Assembly: GCA_964017185.1 (NCBI GenBank)
Contig: OZ024876.1
Coordinates: forward strand, 11,843,726-11,907,725
Direction of reading: 5' to 3'
Origin: Rugalucina vietnamica
Lineage: Eukaryota > Mollusca > Bivalvia > Lucinida > Lucinidae
DNA: 64,000 nucleotides
Part shown: positions 56,364 to 64,000 of the stretch, piece after piece
Numbering within the stretch: the first letter of the stretch is position 1
Layout: each line of letters begins with the position of its first letter
Made by a program: the position numbers and the translations under genes
The notes under the pieces: model-generated
What the model saw: the letters and a program-made list of their open reading frames with translations, nothing else
The model's database searches: none
What the model was told of the DNA's origin: nothing

Positions 56364-57398
56364 CGAGGGTTGGGATTTAAGTTCGTAGACTTTGGCTACT
56401 GATTGAATATATCAGCATTTATCCGATATTTGATGCATTATTATAAAGAAACAACGTCTCCTTGTTTCGTGTTTACAATATTTTTCAAGACACTTCGCGC
56501 AGTGATCATAAAATGATCTCCATAGCAACCTAGGTTTCGCTACCCGGGGCACGTCGAATGTTTAACAATTCTGAAGTTATGTGACGTTGAAGAACACACC
56601 AATAATTATCATTTTGTAAACCAAAATCTGAGCTAAATCAGTTTTAAGGCATTGCAGTATCATGTTGTTATCTCAGTTTAAATTTTTTAGCATTATGTCG
56701 TCGACTTGATTTGTTTTAGGAGAAAATGTTTTGCCAGTCGCGCTGCTTGGAAAAGAAAAATGGCGTTAACAGGCAACGTCGAAACAACAGCATTGATCAA
56801 ATCTTATGTTTGATAAGCCATAATACCCACAGAAATATTCAAAATGATAGGGATATGTTGTACAGTTGCGGAACAGATCGTGCAGTGGTATTTTTAAATG
56901 GTATGTGAGGTTTCAGATGGATGTACGTGAATTTTAACGATGAGAAAGGCACTCGTCTACAATTAGTCTTCAAATGCTACGGCCAACATTCTTGATTTAA
57001 AACACTGATATGCATGATACGCATAGAAAGTTATGTATAAGAACTATATCTGATGATCGTAGTATTTTCACAATAATAATTCCGAAATCCCTGAAGGAAA
57101 TCTTGCAAATAAGTAAAGGCATGGCTTGTTGTTTGGTTACAAACAAGGCGTTTTAATGCTGACACTTATTGAAATTTGACGTAGTTTTGACGTCAGAATT
57201 TTCACGACGTGCCCCGGGTGATGAAAGGTCATTGTGTTTAATTCATTGTTGTGCGAATACCATTTTGAGTAGAACAATGCTTTATACCTTATATGATAGG
57301 TAAAAGAATGTATTTTCAGATTATAGCATTTTAATTTCTGTGTGACAGACATCTGATCTTTTACAAAGAAAGTCTACGAACTTAAATCACAACCCACG
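56364..57398. mobile_element. mariner-like TIR element, non-autonomous
   Basis: The inverted ends of about 30 bp are CGAGGGTTGGGATTTAAGTT continuing to CGTAGACTTT, matching at about 27 positions. TA is duplicated on each side (56362-56363 and 57399-57400). The rebuilt host site GTTTATATAAATCATGA matches the intact units. CGAGGG tips with GTTCGTAGAC are characteristic of mariner elements. At 1,035 bp it is close to full length, yet no transposase frame is readable. Confidence 0.78.
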
Positions 57399-58367
57399 TA
57401 TAAATCATGACCCTGGGATGATCTTGACCTATTTTACGGCAAGGTCAACATAGGTCGCCCATGCATTTGAATGGGGAAAATTGTCAAAATATCATTTGAC
57501 GGGAAAAACTTTATGGAAATGGGCCAATGGACTGAATATTTTTGATTCTGAAAAAAAAAGACCCCAGGGGTAGGTCTGCCCCCACCCCGGGGCAAGATAC
57601 ATGTATATTACCATAATATTCAAAGATCTTTTTCTCTGAAACTTCTTGGTCAATCAAAGCCAAATGTTGTGTTGAGTATTCTTAGGAAGGGAGAATGAAA
57701 GTTTATATAAATGGTCAAGGTCACATGACCAAGATGGCCGTCATGGCTATAAATAGCCAAAAAACCTTTAAAAATCTTCTTCTCCAGAGCCAGAAGGCCT
57801 ATGATTTTGAAACTTGGCATGAAGCATCAGGGAGAGGAGCTCTACAAAGTTTATATAAATCATGACCTTGGGATGACCTTGACCTTTTTTATGGCAAGGT
57901 CAACATAGGTTGTCCATGCATTTGAATGGGGAAAATTAGTAAAATGTTAGTAAAATGTGCCTATGATTTTGAAACTTGGCCTGAAGCATTAATGAATACA
58001 GCTCTACAAAGTTTGTACAAAACATGACCCTGGGATGGCCTTGACCTATTTTATGGCAAGGTCAGCTTAGGTTGCATATCCTAGTTCTCAGGTGAGCGTT
58101 TACAGGACCATTGGTCCTCTTGTTTATTATTATTATCATTGTTTTAAAAAAATAATCCCGAACACCAATTTACATGATTATCACGTCGGTTTTACGATGT
58201 CAGCACTTTTGACGAGTATATATCACGAAAACTGGCCCATGCGATTAACAGAGTTTATTTATTTCACGGACATGTTTCCATAATGATTCTTTTTCAATAT
58301 ATTATTGATTTATTTTTTCAGTATGTGAGATGTGATGCTTCTTGATCATCTAGCTGACGTCACCAAA

Positions 58368-58430
58368 TGAGCCGTCTCGTGGGAAAACCAACAATGTGGT
58401 TTCCGAACAGGTCTGGCACAAACCTATGGG
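58368..58430 (-). mobile_element. MITE C end fragment
   Basis: ATGAGCCGTCTCGTGGGAAA then ACCAACAATGTGG and CCGAACAGGTCTGGCACAAA form the complement of the right end of the copy at 17919-18151. The rest is missing and replaced by a GATATC array. Confidence 0.7.
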
Positions 58431-58431
58431 G

Positions 58432-58925
58432 TGCCGTTTTACTATAAAATCCCGATTTTTTGATATCAGAAATTTGATTTTTTGATATCAGAAATTCGAT
58501 TTTTTTATATCAAAAAATATCATTTGATATCAGAAAATATTTTTTGTTATCAAAAAATCGATTTTTGATATCAGAAAATCGAATTTCTGATATCAGCAAA
58601 TCGAATTTCTGATATCAAAAAATCGAATTTCTGATATCAAAAATTAACTACAATTTTTTGATATCAAAAATTCGATTTTTTGATATCAGAAATTCGATTT
58701 TTGATATAAAAAAATAATCCTGTTTTTATGATATCACAAATTCGATTTTTTGATATCAAAAAATCGAATTTCTGATATCATAAAATCGAATTTCTGTTAT
58801 CAAAAAATAACTATGATTTTTTATATCACAAAATCCATTTTTTGATATCAATAATTCGATTTTGTGATATCAAAAAATGTATTTTTTGATATCAAAAATT
58901 CGATTTTGTAATATCAAAAAAAACT
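58432..58925. repeat. GATATC palindrome array with a shared terminal motif
   Basis: After TGCCGTTTTACTATAAAA the sequence is an array of units of about 20 bp such as TTTTTTGATATCAGAAATTC, each centred on GATATC, in both orientations. The GCCGTTTTACTAT lead-in equals the terminal repeat of the element at 39819-43404, so the two arrays probably belong to one superfamily. No matching right end was found. Confidence 0.75.
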
Positions 58926-58994
58926 TTTAGGTCTTCCTTTGCTGAGAAAAAATGATAGATCCCTCAAATTGTTTATAGGCTTATTGCATGGGCT

Positions 58995-59180
58995 GAGTTC
59001 AGGGCCCAGAATTACAATGCTTCCTTAACTCTTAAGGTAGACCTTAACTTAAGATTTTCCTTAAATTCGACAAAAGTGCATTACAATCGATTTTTTCACT
59101 TTAAGGTAGACCTTAACTTGAGGAAATACTTAAATATTTAAGGTTACTCGATAGCTACCTTAAGTTAAGATTTTACTTAT
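58995..59180. repeat. CTTAAGGT palindrome-rich MITE-like block
   Basis: AAGGTAGACCTTAACTT occurs twice (59034 and 59102), with partial inverted copies CTACCTTAAGTTAAG at the end. The block begins CAGAATTACAATGCTTCCTT. It is probably a small palindromic repeat. Confidence 0.6.
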
Positions 59181-59288
59181 GCAATACACAAAAATGCCCA
59201 GTTTATGCATTATTCACAGAGTTTTGACAATATGTTTATGCACTTTATGTAACTGGGCAACGCTACGTAACATACGTATCACATTTTC

Positions 59289-59292
<4 letters not shown>

Positions 59293-59343
<51 letters not shown>
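59293..59343. repeat. Poly-T tract (about 50 nt)
   Basis: This is an uninterrupted T run. Sequence at 59490-59540 resembles part of the SINE body at 33816-34006. Confidence 0.95.
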
Positions 59344-59659
59344 CATGAAGGAAGACGGAGTGTCTGTGCATGCAAGAGTGAGAGTCTATTTCACTTCATA
59401 ATTTTGTTTTATTTTAATTTTATTTTTAAACGAAGCATCTCAAACATCAGAGATGTTACTTGTACGATGTGGCTAACCACTCAGTCAACAATTTTCAGTC
59501 ATGTCGGGATATTAGCATTGCTTCCATGGAACTTTACTGGTAATGTGTTGAGTAAATTTGCCATTTGTTTGATTATTTAACATGTTGTTTTACGTCCCTC
59601 TCAACATGCTCAACAAATATGTTTATGTTGGTACGTTGCTTCAGTTTTATGGAATTTCT

Positions 59660-61340
59660 ACCTAACATTTAAGAGCAATTCCGTGTAAAAACCAACCAAA
59701 GTGTGGCCACGCATAGTCACAGATTTTAACAAAAACCTGATTTTCGGATAGAGGGTAAAAAACGATGTATTGAAACTTCCCTTCGTTTTTTGAAAATATG
59801 CATGGTTGCCATGGAAACCACACTAGAAGGTTTTGGGCTTCAAAACAGCATTTTTTGAGTAAAAATTGGCTTTTTTTCAAACACAACCTAGACATCACCT
59901 AACTTGGTATCTTAATTTTGAATGCATACAGTGGTACAGATATACATACTCAAAATTAAAGAAACTTAGCATCTTAGTATAATGAACTGTCTTCTAGCTA
60001 TGGTAGTTGTAAGGTGGGTGGGGTTTCCCATTTTTCAATTTTATCAAAAAAGTCATTTTTCAGCATATTTTGAGAACATGAAGAAAAAAATTGAGGTAAA
60101 TTTAAGAGGCCTCACATAGTTGTCATGAAAGATCATTGTCAGCATGGCCAGTTAATATAAAATCTTAGTGGGCACTTCATAAACAAAAATTTCAGAGACA
60201 TCTAAATCTACCTACTAGGACGAGACCCCATAAAATTGTGTTTTTATAATATCAAGGTTAAAGAATGGGGCTATCCAAATAGTTTTGACTTAACACTAAA
60301 TGAGAATTTTAAACAGTTATATAATGATATATAGCATCTAAAAATACTTATAAAGCAATGATTTATTGTATTTAAAGTGTTTAATGACAATGTAGAAGTA
60401 CCCCACCCACTTAAATTAACATGGAAACTGGTACATTTTCAACCTGAAACAGAAATTATTACGAGTAAAATGTGATAAAATGCTATAGTCAAGAGACATA
60501 TTGTATATTTAGTGCAAAACCAATGAATTGTTCACCAGTAAAACAATGGTTACCATGGTAACACTAAGAACAAACATACATGGTCGCATCTTAAATAGCA
60601 ATGGCAAATAGACTTTATTGCTGGTAACTTCATACAATATATCAAACATCATTTTTTTTGATTATTTTTATGTTGAAAATCATTAGCAAAATGTTTAAAT
60701 ACTCATAAATATGCTTTACTGTCTAAGGTTCTCAATGACAGGATAACCTTACCCCACCCACTAAATTAACATTAAGAGCAATTCTCTGTAACCACTTAAA
60801 TCTTTTCACAGGGCCGTGGAACGCATAATGACCGATTTTGCTGAAACTTTCCTACCTTGGTTATTTAAACACAAAACTTTTTATTCAACACTCATTTGGT
60901 CCAATTTCATACCCGTTGCCATGGAAACGGCAAATGAATATTTTGGCAAAATGTGTGTCCGAAAATCACTTAAACTGGGAATTTTCCAGCTGAAACAATT
61001 ACTTTATACAAATTCAGATCCAGCTTCTGGTCCCTGTTTATGAATATATAACACATTCTGGTTAGAAATACAAAAAACAAACATTGATTTGGAAAACCTC
61101 TGATTTTATCGTGGCCCTGCAAAGTGGGTGGTGTTTCGAAGATTTGAAAAATGTGATTTTGAAGCATTTTCAGGGACTATTTTCATAATGAGTGTGGTCG
61201 GTTGCAGATATACGCGCTTATTTACGATATCCAACAGTGTTTTGTTAACCAAGTTCTGAAAAGACATGTTTGGGAAGTTAGGTCTGAATATGCGTAACCA
61301 AAGCAACAATGATGGTACTGTCACAAAACGCAAATTTGTG
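59660..61340. repeat. Diverged direct duplication, period about 1.1 kb
   Basis: AACATTTAAGAGCAATTCCG at 59666 and AACATTAAGAGCAATTCTCT at 60768 begin parallel stretches. Both contain GTTGCCATGGAAAC (59811 and 60915), CCCACCCACT boxes and AATTTTNCA boxes in the same order. Neither unit contains a gene that I can support; the 75-codon frame at 60816 lies wholly in the repeat. Confidence 0.55.
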
Positions 61341-61439
61341 AGTGTCTGTCATTTTGGTCTCATGGAATTCTAATAAGAGGACATAATTGATTGTAAATTA
61401 TTTGATATGTTGCAATTGAAATTACTCTTTAGGAAATTT

Positions 61440-63330
61440 TGCATATAATCTTCAGTGACCTTCTAAAGGTCATGGTCAAGGTCAAGGTCACAGAATGTTC
61501 AAGTTGATTTATGCATAATAGAGGCTCAAATTTCTTACTTTATTGAATATTTATGCATATCACAACAAAGTATTTCATGTTGAGATATTTTTTGTCCACC
61601 AGGTGACTTCAAGGTCAAGGTCAAATATCATTCAGACAATCCTCCTGCTGACCTCAAATAACCTTTTAAGGGTCAAGGTCAAAAATGCAAGAAAATGGCT
61701 TAAATTGGCATTTTCTTACCAGTATTTTGTTATGTTTCAAAGGGTGTGTTGCAAAATTTCCTTAATATTTGTTTTGAAAGCTTGAGATATGTTGTATATG
61801 AAACAAAGGTTAAGAAAATATGGCATTGAATCTACAGTGACCTTCAGAAAGTCAAGGTCAAGGTCACGTTAGAGAAAGATAACAAAAATTGGCTTTTTTT
61901 GCTCATGTTATAGTTGATTTGGCCATAATTTAGGCTCAAGCTTTTTTCCTTATTGAATATTTATGCACATCACCACGATGTTTTTCACGCTGAGATATTC
62001 TTGTCCACCAGGTGACTTCAAGGTCAAGGTCATGAAAAGGTCAATTTTTCAGGGGGTAAAATGAAGTTTTTTGTGGAAGAAGCAAACAAATTAAAGTGTT
62101 AATTTTTATCTTATTAAGCTTTTTCATTTACATATGTGTTGCTAGGTTCAATATCATTCAGACAATTCACCTGCTGGCCTTAAATTACCTTTTAAGGGTC
62201 AAGGTCAAGGTCAAAAATGTAAGAAAATGGTTTAAACGGGCATTTTCTTACCAGTATTTTGTTATTTTTCAAAGAGTTTGGTGCAAAATTGCCTAAATAT
62301 TTGTTTTGAAAGCTTGAGATATGTTGTATATGAAACAAAGGTTAAGAAAATATGGCATTGAATCTGCAGTGACCTTCGAAAAGTCAAGGTCAAGGTCACG
62401 TTAGAGAAAGATAACACAAAATTGGCTTTTGTTTGCTCATGTTATAGTTGATTTGGCCATAATTTAGGCTCAAGTATTTTTTTCCTTATTGAATATTTAT
62501 GCACATTACAACGAAGTTTTTCACGCTGAGATATATTTGTCCACCAGGTGACTTCAAGGTCAAGGTCACGAAAAGTTCAATTTTTCAGGGGGTAAAATGA
62601 AGTTTTTGGTTGAAGAAGTAAACAAATTAAAGTGTTAATTTTTATCGTATTAAGCTTTTTCATTTAAATATGTGTTGCAAAGTCCAATATCATTCAGACA
62701 ATCCACCAGCTGGCCTTAAATTACCTTTTAAGGGTCAAGGTCAAGGTCAAAAATGCAAGAAAATCGTTTAAACGGGCATTTTCATACCAGTATTTTGTTA
62801 TTTTTTCACGGAGTTTGGTGCAAAATTGCTTTAATATTTGTTAAAACGCTTGAGATATGTTGTATATGGAACAGCAGTTAAGAAAAAATGGTATTGAATA
62901 TGCAGTTACCTTCAATGGCATTGAATCTGCAGTGACCTTCTGAAACTAAATTCTTAAGGTAACAGAATCAAGAAAATGACATGAAAATGTCATTTTTGGC
63001 CAATATTCAATTTTATGCTGCAATAATTGCTCCATGACATTCGAGTTATCATGGATGATTATAAATGTTTACACAAAGTCTTTCAATCTGTGATAATTTT
63101 GTCCACCAGGTGACTTCAAAGTAAAGGTCAAGGTCTCAAAACTTTGAATTTTAGGGGGTAAAATGGAGTTTTTGTGTTAATTGTAAACACATTAAATTAT
63201 TAATTTCAATCATAGTATGCTTTTTCATTTAAATATGTGTTGCAAAGTACGATATAATTCAGACAATACACCTGTTGACCTAAAATAGCCTTTTAATGGT
63301 AAAGGTCAAGGTCAAAGATGCATGCATTTT
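61440..63330. repeat. Satellite array, about 540 bp x 3.5
   Basis: Units share CAGTGACCTTC, TCAAGGTCAAGGTCA, TTTGTCCACCAGGTGACTTC, TTTTTCAGGGGGTAAAATGA, AATATCATTCAGACAAT and CTTGAGATATGTTGTATATG. The CCACCAGGTGACTTC landmark lies near 61599, 62006, 62545 and 63104. The first unit lacks the block between the CAAGGTCAAGGTCA and ATATCATTCAGAC boxes. Confidence 0.85.
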
Positions 63331-63389
63331 GTCTTGCGCATGTGATCCGGATTTCATTCCCCTCACCTATAGAGGTTCTCCAGAGCTAC

Positions 63390-63700
63390 TGTGAGGTTAG
63401 GGCCCAGTAAAACCGGTTAAAGTCCCCCCAGTAATTTTGTTTTACTGATCGTTCCAAGGCGGTGCTTCTGTTGTGGTTCTATTTGTTTTTGTTTTGGGGT
63501 CGAATTTTCTGCTTTTTGAACCTTATGTGGATTTACATATTTTTATTTAAGTTTGGGTAACTGAGTGGCCACCTGTTGAGAAATAGCTGCTTCTTCGGAT
63601 AACGATGTGTTTTCTGGTGCCTGGTTGTCGGTTTAGTTTTTTCCCACCTCGGTTTCTTTCTGATTGCACCTTTTCCTGATCGTACACAAATTTGAGAGGC
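63390..63700 (+). repeat. Dispersed repeat family E, copy 2
   Basis: ACTGATCGTTCCAAGGCGGT, GTTGTGGTTCTATTTGTTTT and GGTAACTGAGTGGCCACCTG match 20630-20800 in order. The copy then extends to TTCCCACCTCGGTTTCTTTC and TTTTCCTGATCG. The last 300 bp of the window (63700-64000) contain nothing recognised. Confidence 0.68.
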
Positions 63701-64000
63701 CTTATACACTCCCCATGAAAGAACATTTTCATCTAAGGCAAATCTGAAAAAAAAAATATTAGTGGGCACTTCATAAGCAAAGTTTTCAAGGACAATTAAA
63801 TGTGAGCACTAAAGCAAGATCTCATAAATTCATGTTTTCATAATACTGAGATTGGACCTGTGGCACTCCATACTTTTCTATACTGATACCTATATCTAAA
63901 CATAAATCAGTTAAACATGCATGATTATAGCTGTTTCATATGCTGTACATTATATTTCAAACTTTAAAAAACAAACATTAAACAGTTTCGCACCAAAATC

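Larger units (their letters stand above)
54561..58125 (+). mobile_element. Helentron-like tandem-repeat element, copy A7 (with two insertions)
   Basis: It starts TTTTTAGCTCACCTGAGCCG with the terminal hairpin and a GTCCGTCCGTCGTCC stretch. It ends CAGGTGAGCGTTTACAGGAC then CATTGGTCCTCTTGT at 58088-58122. Family A units lie at 54700-55135, 56140-56363 and 57399-58080. Between them are a block of foreign sequence (55150-56140) and a mariner-like element (56364-57398). A6 and A7 are head-to-head, 13 bp apart. Confidence 0.68.

Noticed and set aside
59179..59580. 133-codon open frame with a phenylalanine run
   Set aside because: It crosses a poly-T tract and SINE-like sequence; no protein signature.

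Overview
This 64 kb window is animal genomic DNA, almost certainly from a bivalve mollusc. It is AT-rich, has spliced exons with canonical borders, and has no bacterial-style gene packing. It is filled with the dispersed tandem-repeat elements that are abundant in clams and oysters: units ending in CTGAGCCGAAGGCTCA-type hairpins, tRNA-derived SINEs and LINE tails. The group assignment is an inference from repeat style, not from a recognised host gene.

Host coding content is very small. Six plus-strand exons (12977-13104, 21615-21691, 32161-32359, 33231-33400, 35220-35355, 47723-47865) have matching splice borders and a consistent chain of reading-frame phases. Together they encode about 284 residues of one partial gene. 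The product is unrecognised, but six N-glycosylation sequons and scattered cysteines suggest an extracellular or luminal protein. The gene appears to start before the window and continue after it. Its introns reach 12.4 kb and consist mostly of transposons.

The rest is a nested transposon landscape whose insertion order can be read from broken repeats. In 1-8399 a Helentron-like tandem-repeat element is split by a TRIM (80-2247). The TRIM carries a 1,760-bp element inserted exactly between AAA and TTT with no target duplication (Spy-like). The same Helentron-like element is also split by a 3.5-kb element with 5-bp target duplications and CAC termini (2433-5946), which holds a LINE fragment. 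In 8587-12933 there is a hairpin MITE containing another Helentron-like copy, then a hAT-like element with long inverted repeats. 13145-17890 is a long-TIR element, and 17919-20052 holds MITEs and another Helentron-like copy. 22336-29398 is a MITE holding a Gypsy-type LTR retrotransposon (gag intact, pol almost completely deleted); its 3' LTR holds an 8-bp-TSD element that itself contains a SINE. 37491-39086 is a SINE split by a TACG-rich foldback element. 39819-43404 is a TIR element with long arms of GATATC palindromes surrounding a satellite with estrogen-response-element-like sites. 43552-46993 is a second 5-bp-TSD, CAC-ended element with a decayed reverse transcriptase gene. 48030-58125 holds several tandem-repeat elements interrupted by a 9-bp-TSD MULE-like element and a mariner-like element. 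58368-63700 holds further arrays and satellites.

The most unusual observations are: seven perfect AGGTCA-N3-TGACCT sites in a nine-unit satellite at 41.5-42.6 kb; the DR0-type AGGTCAAGGTCA in most dispersed tandem units; the AAA/TTT insertion without duplication; the two 5-bp-TSD CAC-ended elements; and the two arrays of GATATC palindromes that share a terminal motif.
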